Source: SKVL01 sp046542915 (lineage in GTDB: Bacteria; Patescibacteriota; Minisyncoccia; Phycocordibacterales; CSBR16-193). Taken from it: 11,723 bases of DNA. Of the stretch, positions 1 through 5,495 are shown in pieces (the stretch's first letter is position 1; every line of letters starts with the position of its first letter). The position numbers and the translations under genes were made by a program. Where the stretch lies: positions 1-11,723 of the forward strand of contig JBKHAI010000021.1 of the NCBI GenBank assembly GCA_046542915.1, read 5' to 3'. Under the pieces are notes generated by a model that was not told where the DNA came from, ran no database searches, and saw only the letters and a program-made list of their open reading frames with translations.

Positions 1-8
1 ACGATTAA

Positions 9-37
9 TTGACAAGTTTAATTTTCTAAGTTACTTT
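9..37 (+). promoter_or_regulatory. Candidate promoter of the PEP-CTERM gene
   Basis: A perfect -35 hexamer TTGACA lies at 9-14. Seventeen bases downstream, at 32-37, is TACTTT, a poor -10 that keeps only the first two bases and the last. If used, the transcript would start near 44 and have a leader of roughly 140 bases before the ATG at 182, containing the start-stop element at 73-93. The -35 match is what is seen; promoter activity is inferred and the weak -10 makes it uncertain. Confidence 0.3.
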
Positions 38-72
38 ACAAAGGGTTTATTTAGTTCTTTAAGTCTTTAAAA

Positions 73-93
73 AAGGAGGAGGTAGCCATGTAA
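73..93 (+). other. Strong Shine-Dalgarno followed by an ATG-TAA start-stop
   Basis: A purine-rich ribosome site, AAGGAGGAGGT at 73-83, is followed at ideal spacing by ATG at 88-90. That ATG is immediately followed by TAA at 91-93 and another TAA at 94-96 overlapping frames, so the site encodes at most fMet. It is the strongest ribosome-binding sequence in the window, yet it leads to no protein. It may be a ribosome-capture or attenuation element in the leader of the PEP-CTERM gene, or the remnant of a gene start whose coding part is gone. The sequence elements are seen; any regulatory role is inference. Confidence 0.45.
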
Positions 94-181
94 TAAAACT
101 GGACAAAAGTGGAGTGGCGGTTTGTGAATCGTATGCAGGAAGCCATCTTATTAAAAAACGTCAACCGGAGGAGTTGTTAGA

Positions 182-892
182 ATGAAAAAAGTTGTCTCTG
201 TCTTAGTTGCTGTCTGTTTTGTTTTATTAATGGCTAATACCGCTTTAAGCGCTTTAGCTTACAACTTTTATTTCGATGACCCTAAAGATGATGCTATCGG
301 GGTTTCAGGGTTTGAAACTTACGGCATGGAGATGAACTATCCCGGCAGTTCTTCAAACCCTATTTCCTTCAGGATCTTTACCAATTTTCCTGAAGAAGGT
401 ATAAGTGTTGCCAGTTGGGATACTTTGCCGGCAGACATCTTTATAACCGAGACTGTTGGTGGTGAAAGTTATCTGTGGGCTGTTCCTCTTGTGGAGCATG
501 ATGGTTTTACTCCAGGAGGCTTTTACGCTGTCGATGATTATTATGTCTCAGACGATCTTGTGCCTAGTTCCGGAAATTATATTTATAATGAAAATGTCCC
601 GGTCTGGACGAGTGAAAAAGGGAATAATTACGGTTGGAGTCAGTTTGGCGGTGGTTCCGTTGATTGGCAGGATTCATCAAGCGACCTCTATGACTATGAG
701 ATCAATGTCACAACGGGTGTTTGGCAAAATTACTCTAATGCCGATTTTGACATTGTTTGGGGTACGGCTACTTGTGCCAATGACGTTGTAACGGGTACAA
801 CAGTACCCGAACCGGCTACCATGACCCTTTTCGGGGTTGGATTGTTGGTCAGCGGTATCCTCCTTAGAAAAAAAAAGCTCAGATCAAATTGA
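182..892 (+). CDS. Exported PEP-CTERM (exosortase-sorted) surface protein
   Basis: This 236-residue secreted protein has an N-terminal signal peptide: Lys-Lys at 2-3, a hydrophobic core at about 4-20 and an AxA site at 24-26, giving a mature start near Tyr27. The body is rich in Gly, Ser, Asp, Tyr and Trp, as in extracellular beta-rich proteins, and includes the stretch FDIVWGTATCANDVV (189-203), a kind of motif I associate with PEP-CTERM proteins. The C-terminus is a tripartite sorting signal: VPEP (208-211), a hydrophobic segment (about 213-228) and a basic tail RKKKLR (229-234). In this family, exosortase (EpsH/XrtA type) recognises that tail. No exosortase gene is in the window. The start is fixed by GGAGGAG at 167-173, eight bases before the ATG. 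It is a single-gene unit with its own terminators. A PEP-CTERM protein is unexpected in a CPR genome and may have been acquired. The body's fold and ligand are unknown. Confidence 0.85.
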   Translation: MKKVVSVLVAVCFVLLMANTALSALAYNFYFDDPKDDAIGVSGFETYGMEMNYPGSSSNPISFRIFTNFPEEGISVASWDTLPADIFITETVGGESYLWAVPLVEHDGFTPGGFYAVDDYYVSDDLVPSSGNYIYNENVPVWTSEKGNNYGWSQFGGGSVDWQDSSSDLYDYEINVTTGVWQNYSNADFDIVWGTATCANDVVTGTTVPEPATMTLFGVGLLVSGILLRKKKLRSN

Positions 893-900
893 TCTGAGCT
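876..900. terminator. Perfect palindromic hairpin overlapping the stop codon
   Basis: A 12-base inverted repeat with a single central base: AGCTCAGATCAA at 876-887 and TTGATCTGAGCT at 889-900. It contains the last codons and the TGA stop (890-892) of the PEP-CTERM gene. A run of A precedes it at 868-875, so on the minus strand it reads as a hairpin followed by a U-run, while on the plus strand no T-run follows directly. It is best seen as the minus-strand half of a two-hairpin terminator region; an operator role cannot be excluded. Confidence 0.6.
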
Positions 901-907
901 CTCAAAA

Positions 908-946
908 AAGGCCATTGCTTTATTAAGTAGTGGCCTTATTTTTTTA
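908..946. terminator. Rho-independent terminator after the PEP-CTERM gene
   Basis: A stem of about 13 base pairs (908-920 with 925-937, two G-U pairs, loop TATT at 921-924) is followed by A and then a run of seven T at 939-945. An A-run at 904-909 lies on the other side, so the hairpin can act on both strands. It follows the stop codon at 892 by 16 bases and separates the PEP-CTERM gene from the ABC operon. Confidence 0.8.
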
Positions 947-1104
947 AATTAAATAATGTTCAAAAAACATTTTTGGTTAGTTCACAGGTCGTTATTATCG
1001 TGAAAGAGTCCGTGTTACAATTTGGTAAATACTGACCGAGAAATAAAAGAATACGCCCTAGGGTTCAATACCGGAAAAAGAATAAAACATATTTACATAA
1101 ATGG

Positions 1105-1116
1105 TATATATAAAAA
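1105..1116 (+). promoter_or_regulatory. Candidate -10 region just upstream of the ABC permease
   Basis: The stretch TATATATAAAAA at 1105-1116 includes TATATA (1105-1110) and TATAAA (1109-1114). The permease ATG is at 1123, so initiation about seven bases after TATAAA would give a leader of only a few bases. No Shine-Dalgarno sequence precedes the ATG, which agrees with a leaderless or nearly leaderless message. No convincing -35 is visible and the region is AT-rich, so a chance match is possible. Confidence 0.35.
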
Positions 1117-1122
1117 ATATCT

Positions 1123-2388
1123 ATGATAAATAGACTTTTATCACTGCTGTCTTTTTCGGTTCGTGACGCGACCAAGAGTCGGGTGATCCTGATATTGATC
1201 ATCACAAGTCTCAGTATAGCTTTTACGGCTATTTTTATATCTAACAGTATATTAAGTGGCTTTCAACGAATGTTCGCTGATGGTGAGATCGGTTGGATCG
1301 GTCACGTTGTGATCCAACCGGAGGAAGGGTCCTCATCAATAGATGATATTGAGAAAGTAACGGGAGCTTTGGACGAAATAGATGAGATAGAATCCTACGC
1401 TGTTCGGAGTACCGGCAATTTCAGCATCTTGTACGAAGATAAGATGTCGAGCCCTTACACTTCTATCGGTATAGACGTCGAAAGAGAGGATAAGACAACT
1501 CAGTTATCTGAAGATCTTATAGATGGTGAGTTTATCAAAGCGTCCGATTCCGATAGAGTGGTTATTGGAAAAATGCTAGCCGACGATCTGCGTAAGACCA
1601 CATACGACGGTGAGTTGGTAGAAGTCGGAGAAGAAATAACCATCTCCACTATCTCCGGGCGGCAAAAAAAATACACCATTGCCGGTATCATAGATGCAAA
1701 AACATTTATACCCAATTGGATGCTCATAATGAGTGAAGACGAGTTAGGGCAGTTGGATCACATACATGAAAACAGTGAGATCGTTGTGAAGATCAAAGAA
1801 AATGAAAAAGATCTTATTGCACAACTCAGAGAAAAGATAAAAGAACGTGATCTTTCTCTTGGTTTTACGACATCGCAAGAGCAAGTAGAGGCGGTTAAAG
1901 ACAAGATAGAGGAAAAGGAATTAGGTGTTTCGGTGTATACTTGGCGAGAAATATCAGGATACGTTGATGATGTTATGGCGACGATCTCGTTCATTACCGG
2001 ATTGATAATTAATTTATTGATAATCACCGTATTTGTTATTGTCGGTACAATGATATTCATCAACGTTTTTCAAAAGAAACGACAGATCGGCGTTCTTAAA
2101 TCAATGGGGGCAAGTAACACATTCGTAGTTTGTGTATATATATTGGAGGCCTTTTTGTATTTTTTATTTTCGTTCATTGTGGGGCTTTTTACATCTTTCC
2201 TTATCCATCAGTATTCGGTCGCAAATCCGATATCATTACTTATTGGAGATTTTCACACAGTGTTTAATTGGAGCATCGTCATTAATTCATTCATATTGTT
2301 ATTCCTGGCGGCGGTCGGAGGTAGTTTTATTCCGGCATTTTTGGCCTCGCGTATAAAAATAGTTGATGTAATAAGAAGTAACGGATAA
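1123..2388 (+). CDS. ABC transporter permease, FtsX/LolC/MacB family
   Basis: This 421-residue protein has the layout of LolC/LolE/MacB-type permeases. A first membrane helix (about 21-43) is followed by a large extracytoplasmic domain (about 45-280, MacB periplasmic-core-like), then three more helices (about 285-312, 336-362 and 384-407). The conserved cytoplasmic loop KKRQIGVLKSMGAS (318-331) precedes TM3, and the protein ends in the family's ASRIKIVDVIRSNG-like tail (408-421). Such permeases act as dimers driven by a LolD-like ATPase; they move lipoproteins, peptides or other envelope substrates, or transmit force, rather than carrying small solutes through a channel. The ATPase gene begins six bases after this stop, so they form an operon. 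In a cell lacking an outer membrane, Lol-type lipoprotein release would make no sense, so an FtsX-like or export role is more likely. No ribosome site is visible before the ATG. Substrate unknown. Confidence 0.85.
   Translation: MINRLLSLLSFSVRDATKSRVILILIITSLSIAFTAIFISNSILSGFQRMFADGEIGWIGHVVIQPEEGSSSIDDIEKVTGALDEIDEIESYAVRSTGNFSILYEDKMSSPYTSIGIDVEREDKTTQLSEDLIDGEFIKASDSDRVVIGKMLADDLRKTTYDGELVEVGEEITISTISGRQKKYTIAGIIDAKTFIPNWMLIMSEDELGQLDHIHENSEIVVKIKENEKDLIAQLREKIKERDLSLGFTTSQEQVEAVKDKIEEKELGVSVYTWREISGYVDDVMATISFITGLIINLLIITVFVIVGTMIFINVFQKKRQIGVLKSMGASNTFVVCVYILEAFLYFLFSFIVGLFTSFLIHQYSVANPISLLIGDFHTVFNWSIVINSFILLFLAAVGGSFIPAFLASRIKIVDVIRSNG
1290..1320 (+). repeat. Perfect 10-bp inverted repeat inside the permease gene
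   Basis: CGGTTGGATC at 1290-1299 and its exact reverse complement GATCCAACCG at 1311-1320 flank an 11-base loop. It lies about 170 bases into the permease coding sequence, in the codons for the start of the extracytoplasmic domain. No T-run follows, so it is not a terminator. It may be an mRNA hairpin or simply a coding coincidence. Confidence 0.5.
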
Positions 2389-2394
2389 TGGTTT

Positions 2395-3234
2395 ATGGAT
2401 CATAAACAGGATCTTATCAGATATATCAAAGATGCCAGGGATCATGGGCTCTCCGATAAAGAGATCGCACGTAATTTACGTGAGGTCGGGTGGCCTGAGT
2501 GGATAATTAAAAAAACATTTCGTGACAAAGCGGTTGCCGGAGAAAAAGAGCCAATTATCAGTATAAAGGATCTCTCCAGAACCTATGACTTCGGTGGAGA
2601 AGTGGTAACGGCTGCTTTAAACGGTGTTGACCTTGATATATATCACTCGGAGTTCGTGGCTATAACAGGTCATTCCGGATCAGGGAAGACAACGTTGTTG
2701 AATATGATCGGTTTGGTTGATCTGCCGACAACCGGTAACGTGATCGTACAAGGGCAAAATATTTCGGAACTTAATGAAAAACAGAAAGTACAATATCACC
2801 TCAATAAAATAAGTTACGTTTTCCAGTTTTATAACCTCATCTATAACTATACCGCACGAGAAAATATCATGTTCCAACTACGACTGCAGGGTTACAGTAA
2901 GAAGGAATCACAAAAGAAAGCAGATAAAGTTGTAGATTTCTTGAAACTTAGCGATCGCGCTGACTCTTATCCGCAAAATCTATCCGGCGGTGAACAACAA
3001 CGAGTTGCGGTGGGTAGAGCGCTGGCGAAAGACTCAGAGATCATCTTGGCGGATGAACCGACAGCTCATCTTGATACCAAAAACGGTCAAATGATAATTT
3101 CACTTTTGCGAGATGTAAATATAGAGTTTGGCAAAACCATTATTTTGATCAGCCACGAGGCGGAATATGCCGAACAGGCGGACAGAGTAGTGGTATTACA
3201 AGATGGACAGGTTAAGGAGATAAAAGAACCTTAA
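2395..3234 (+). CDS. ABC transporter ATPase, LolD/MacB type, with N-terminal helical module
   Basis: This 279-residue protein is the energy-supplying subunit for the permease just upstream. All ABC motifs are present: Walker A GHSGSGKTT (92-100), Q-loop Gln144, signature LSGGEQQRVAVGRAL (196-210), Walker B IILADE with catalytic Glu221, a D-loop at about 224-227 and switch His254. It is about 50 residues longer than a typical LolD (about 230) because of an extra N-terminal module (about 1-45) of short helices ending in VGWPEWIIKKTF. That module resembles small UBA-like helical motifs I associate with CPR proteins; its role is unknown, and it could dock the ATPase to a partner. ATG 2395 is chosen because it follows the permease stop by six bases and the module is well formed. 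No clear ribosome site is seen, so translation is probably coupled. Confidence 0.88.
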   Translation: MDHKQDLIRYIKDARDHGLSDKEIARNLREVGWPEWIIKKTFRDKAVAGEKEPIISIKDLSRTYDFGGEVVTAALNGVDLDIYHSEFVAITGHSGSGKTTLLNMIGLVDLPTTGNVIVQGQNISELNEKQKVQYHLNKISYVFQFYNLIYNYTARENIMFQLRLQGYSKKESQKKADKVVDFLKLSDRADSYPQNLSGGEQQRVAVGRALAKDSEIILADEPTAHLDTKNGQMIISLLRDVNIEFGKTIILISHEAEYAEQADRVVVLQDGQVKEIKEP

Positions 3235-3252
3235 AAATAAACTTTAATTTAT

Positions 3253-3290
3253 AACCGATTTTATTGAAGTCGGTTTCTTTTCGTTTATTT
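3253..3290 (+). terminator. Terminator after the ABC operon
   Basis: A stem of AACCGA (3253-3258) with TCGGTT (3270-3275) and an 11-base loop is followed by a T-rich tract to 3290. It lies 18 bases after the ATPase stop. The stem is only six base pairs, so it is moderate in strength, but its position between two genes supports it. Confidence 0.6.
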
Positions 3291-3307
3291 TTTAGGACAG
3301 ATCAAGT

Positions 3308-3313
3308 TAGAAT
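3308..3313 (+). promoter_or_regulatory. Candidate -10 element six bases before the tspO start
   Basis: TAGAAT at 3308-3313 matches five of six bases of the -10 consensus and is followed by exactly six bases and then ATG 3320. Initiation at the usual distance would begin on or next to the A of the ATG. AAAGG at 3314-3318 sits only one base from the ATG, too close for a Shine-Dalgarno site, which supports a leaderless message. No good -35 is seen. Confidence 0.4.
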
Positions 3314-3319
3314 AAAGGT

Positions 3320-3796
3320 ATGGCTATAAAAGATCTTGTTAAATTGGCTATCGCGATCGCGGTTCCTCTTTTGGTCGGTTTTGTAGGTTCTTACTTTACT
3401 GCTCCGGCAATAGAGAGTTGGTATGCCGATCTGGTCAAGCCGACACTGAATCCGCCCAGTTGGGTCTTTGGTCCGGCTTGGGCAGTACTGTATGTCCTTA
3501 TGGGCGTGGCGGCGTTTTTGGTCTGGCAAAGAGGTTTTCATCGTAAAGATGTTCGCACTGCTCTCTATATTTTTGTCTTTCAGCTTTTTTTAAACGGTAT
3601 TTGGTCGTTTATTTTCTTCGGACTTCAAAGTCCGCTCTGGGCTCTTATTGACATAACTTTATTGTGGTTCGCTATTGTTTTTACCACCACCGTCTTTTAT
3701 CGGATCTCTCCGATCTCGGCGTATCTGTTAATACCTTATATAGCCTGGGTTAGTTTCGCTGCTTATCTTAACGCTATGATATTTTTGCTAAACTAA
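3320..3796 (+). CDS. tspO: TspO/MBR family membrane protein
   Basis: This 158-residue protein has the normal length of bacterial TspO and five predicted membrane helices (about 8-28, 49-70, 79-100, 105-127 and 132-156). Family motifs are clear: W34-Y35 and LVKPTLNPPSWVFGPAW (38-54) with the LY-x-LMG that follows, then LNGIWSFIFF (91-100) and LLIPYIAWVSFAAYLN (136-151). TspO proteins bind porphyrins and related tetrapyrroles in a pocket between the helices, and in various bacteria are linked to stress responses and to porphyrin breakdown or transport. CPR bacteria usually lack haem synthesis, so scavenged tetrapyrroles or lipid-like ligands are possible; this is inference. A four-helix membrane protein starts nine bases after the stop, so the two may work together. 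Family assignment is firm; the ligand is not known. Confidence 0.93.
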   Translation: MAIKDLVKLAIAIAVPLLVGFVGSYFTAPAIESWYADLVKPTLNPPSWVFGPAWAVLYVLMGVAAFLVWQRGFHRKDVRTALYIFVFQLFLNGIWSFIFFGLQSPLWALIDITLLWFAIVFTTTVFYRISPISAYLLIPYIAWVSFAAYLNAMIFLLN

Positions 3797-3799
3797 AAT
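3794..3799 (+). promoter_or_regulatory. Candidate -10 element overlapping the tspO stop codon
   Basis: TAAAAT at 3794-3799 begins with the TAA stop of tspO and is followed by exactly six bases and ATG 3806. It has the same geometry as the elements at 3308 and 10952. It could give a leaderless message for the downstream membrane protein in addition to read-through from tspO. Chance is possible in AT-rich DNA. Confidence 0.3.
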
Positions 3800-3805
3800 A
3801 TACAT

Positions 3806-4252
3806 ATGGTCACCTCTGTTTCTTTATTTATCTTCCTTGCCGGTTTCGTGGTGGGTCTGGGGGCGGTGACTGTTATTGATCTTCATGGGTTTTTGGCAAG
3901 GCACTCTTCGTACTGGACCGTGGCGACGATACGGGCACACAAGGTAACTAAACCACTGATCTGGATCGGAGTAGCTTTAGCGATAGCCGGTGGTACTTCC
4001 TTTTATATTAACGGTCTCGTTAACTGGATACCCATCACTCACGCGATCGTGGCGTTTGTTTTGATCATCAATGGACTATTCCTTTCTTTCTATGTCAGTC
4101 CTTATCTACTAAGACAGGAAAAGGAAGGTCGCGATCAGGAGCTTTTACCTTCTCGTTTACAAAAAGCTATCACGGTAAGTTTCCTTGTCTCTTTTGTCGG
4201 TTGGTGGGGTTCGTTGGCCCTTCTTTCTTGGTATCTTATTAATTATATCTAG
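3806..4252 (+). CDS. Four-helix membrane protein of unknown function, possible haem binder
   Basis: I do not recognise a named family. The 148-residue protein has four predicted membrane helices (about 5-24, 50-68, 77-101 and 120-146), with a short charged cytoplasmic-type loop (102-119). Four histidines stand out: His27 in VIDLHGFLARHSSYW (23-37), His33, His45 in IRAHKVTKPLIWIG (42-55) and His79 in ITHAIVAF. Several lie at helix ends, as in four-helix haem or copper membrane proteins such as the CopD or cytochrome b561 type, though no homology to these can be shown by eye. I associate similar sequences with CPR genomes, but cannot search to confirm. It starts nine bases after tspO and probably shares its transcript. 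A haem or metal role beside TspO is attractive but is inference. Confidence 0.7.
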   Translation: MVTSVSLFIFLAGFVVGLGAVTVIDLHGFLARHSSYWTVATIRAHKVTKPLIWIGVALAIAGGTSFYINGLVNWIPITHAIVAFVLIINGLFLSFYVSPYLLRQEKEGRDQELLPSRLQKAITVSFLVSFVGWWGSLALLSWYLINYI

Positions 4253-4275
4253 TTTGTTCGAGAGCTTTTAGAAAT

Positions 4276-4659
4276 ATGAAGGAACTTCTAGCAGAGTTTG
4301 CAAAATTGAATATTCCGGATGGTCAGTATGCCATCTACGGAAGCGGGCCTTTAGCCATACGGGGTATAAGAGAAGCTCGGGATCTGGATGTGGTCGTAAG
4401 AGACGGCTTCTATCAAGAATTGATCAAAGAATATCCGGAAAAAGAGAAAGGGAAAATAGAAATAAATGCAGGAGATATTGAAATATTCCCCGCCTGGAAT
4501 TCTTTAATAAATGAACCGGAAGAGGTTATAGGTAGAGCTGAGTTGATCGAAGGTTTTAGATTTATAACAATTGAGGATCTTGTGATCTGGAAAAAAGAGC
4601 TGGACCGAGAAAAAGACCATAAAGATCTTAAGTTGATAAAAAGATACCGTGACCAGTGA
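4276..4659 (+). CDS. Small nucleotidyltransferase-fold protein
   Basis: This 127-residue protein looks like a minimal nucleotidyltransferase of the polymerase-beta fold. YAIYGSGPLAIRG (18-30) carries the family's GS motif, followed by ARDLDVVV (34-41) with the paired metal-binding Asp36 and Asp38. A possible third acid lies in GDIEIF (66-71, Asp67 or Glu69). The C-terminal helix WKKELDREKDHKDLKLI (105-121) has the R/K-x-KD-x-x-D pattern common at the end of such proteins. These proteins transfer a nucleotide to a substrate that differs between subfamilies; many are toxin-antitoxin members paired with a HEPN protein, and others act alone. No HEPN or other partner is next to it: the gene ahead is a membrane protein and the next is a peroxiredoxin with its own leader. 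It starts 23 bases after the previous stop, so it is probably the last gene of the tspO cluster. Substrate unknown. Confidence 0.72.
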   Translation: MKELLAEFAKLNIPDGQYAIYGSGPLAIRGIREARDLDVVVRDGFYQELIKEYPEKEKGKIEINAGDIEIFPAWNSLINEPEEVIGRAELIEGFRFITIEDLVIWKKELDREKDHKDLKLIKRYRDQ

Positions 4660-4704
4660 TCTTTTGTTTCTGATCAGTTGATCTTTAATAAATTAGAGCC
4701 ATAT

Positions 4705-4733
4705 TTTATAAATTATTATAGATATGTTATGAT
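4705..4733 (+). promoter_or_regulatory. Candidate promoter of the peroxiredoxin gene
   Basis: TATGAT at 4728-4733 is a five-of-six -10 match. Seventeen bases upstream, TTTATA at 4705-4710 matches four of six -35 bases. Transcription would start near 4740, just before the hairpin at 4748-4770, giving a leader of about 60 bases. A second weaker -10-like hexamer, TAACAT at 4789-4794, lies nearer the ATG. Confidence 0.4.
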
Positions 4734-4747
4734 CTAAACAATAGATG

Positions 4748-4770
4748 TCCATCAACAGGTCTTTGGTGGA
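4748..4770 (+). other. Hairpin in the peroxiredoxin leader
   Basis: TCCATCAA (4748-4755) pairs with TTGGTGGA (4763-4770) around a seven-base loop, with one T-G pair. No T-run follows, so it is unlikely to be a terminator. If the promoter at 4705-4733 is used, this hairpin would form close to the 5' end of the message and might stabilise it or expose the start. The pairing is seen; a role is inferred. Confidence 0.4.
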
Positions 4771-4802
4771 TCACTCATTTTAGTAATCTAACATATATAT
4801 TT

Positions 4803-5471
4803 ATGGAGGAAAAAAATTATAAAAGCATGCCTCTTTTGGGCGACTCTTTCCCGGAAATGGCAGTACAGACCACTAAGGGTAAAATGAATTTACCCGAAGA
4901 TCTTTCAGGTAAATGGTTCGTTCTCTTCAGTCATCCCGGGGATTTTACTCCGGTCTGTACTACCGAGTTCGTGGCTTTTCAAAAAAGGTACGAGAAATTT
5001 AAAGAACTGAACTGCGAACTGATCGGGCTGAGTGTGGATCAGGTTTTCTCTCACATCAAGTGGGAGGAGTGGATAAAAGAAAATATGGGAGTAGAGATAG
5101 AATTTCCCATTATCGCTGATACCGGACAGGTAGCGGAAGCATTGGGATTGATACATCCCGGAAAAGGATCTAACACGGTCAGAGCTGTCTTTATTGTGGA
5201 TGATAGATCTAAAATAAGGATAATTCTCTATTACCCCCAAGAGCTGGGCAGGAATATGGACGAGATCTTGAGGGTGGTTAAAGGAATGCAGATATCCGAC
5301 GATAAAAAGGTGGCCTTGCCAGCTGATTGGCCCAATAATGAAGAGATAGGAGATGACTTCATCATTCCGCCGGCAACCGACTCGGATATGGCCAAAGAGC
5401 GGATCACAAACAGCAAAAAAGGTGATTACCAATGTTTTGACTGGTGGTTCTGCCACAAAAAAAGCAAGTAG
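4803..5471 (+). CDS. Peroxiredoxin, archaeal Prx6-like three-cysteine type
   Basis: This 222-residue thiol peroxidase would reduce hydrogen peroxide and organic peroxides in the cytoplasm. The active site is clear: FSHPGDFTPVCTTEF (42-56) with peroxidatic Cys52 and Thr49, plus the conserved Arg127 in NTVRAVF. The C-terminal part has the Prx6 features DWPNN (175-179) and YQCFDWWFC (209-217). The resulting Cys52, Cys211 and Cys217 match the arrangement of the Aeropyrum pernix enzyme (Cys50, Cys207, Cys213), in which one C-terminal cysteine resolves the oxidised active site. The protein stops five residues after the last cysteine, so it lacks the roughly 30-residue tail of that archaeal enzyme. 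ATG 4803 has no upstream ribosome site; Met9 (4827) is an alternative start, since relatives begin close to this point. It has its own terminator and lies directly upstream of the tetR promoter. Confidence 0.92.
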   Translation: MEEKNYKSMPLLGDSFPEMAVQTTKGKMNLPEDLSGKWFVLFSHPGDFTPVCTTEFVAFQKRYEKFKELNCELIGLSVDQVFSHIKWEEWIKENMGVEIEFPIIADTGQVAEALGLIHPGKGSNTVRAVFIVDDRSKIRIILYYPQELGRNMDEILRVVKGMQISDDKKVALPADWPNNEEIGDDFIIPPATDSDMAKERITNSKKGDYQCFDWWFCHKKSK

Positions 5472-5495
5472 TTACAAGAAAAATTTGAAGTGAGT

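Noticed and set aside
456..791. A 111-codon plus-strand frame inside the PEP-CTERM gene
   Set aside because: It is an out-of-frame shadow of a gene with clear signal peptide and sorting tail, and it has no ribosome site.
955..974. Small hairpin AATGTT / AACATT followed by T residues, after the two strong terminators
   Set aside because: Six AT-rich pairs only; it adds little beyond the terminators at 876-946.
1056..1073. GGTTCAATACC preceded by CCCTAGGG, resembling a tRNA T-arm or attachment site
   Set aside because: The stem bases do not pair as a T-arm, there is no acceptor stem or other tRNA arm around it, and no integrase is present.
1123..3234. Reading the ABC pair as a true LolCDE lipoprotein release system
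   Set aside because: That role requires an outer membrane and LolA/LolB, for which there is no evidence here; the broader LolC/MacB/FtsX family is all that can be supported.
2951..3361. GCGATCGC palindromes (2951-2958 and within CGCGATCGCG near 3353), like the cyanobacterial HIP1 element
   Set aside because: Only two copies were noticed, both inside coding sequence; too few to claim an iterated genome repeat, and the proteins do not point to cyanobacteria.
4639..4665. AAAAGAT / ATCTTTT inverted repeat spanning the nucleotidyltransferase stop codon, with a T-rich stretch after it
   Set aside because: The stem is AT-only but for one pair and the loop is long; too weak to call a terminator, although one would be expected here.
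4905..5456. Long minus-strand open frame of 183 codons opposite the peroxiredoxin
   Set aside because: The plus-strand protein is unambiguous with all family motifs; the antisense frame has no recognisable motif and is a shadow.
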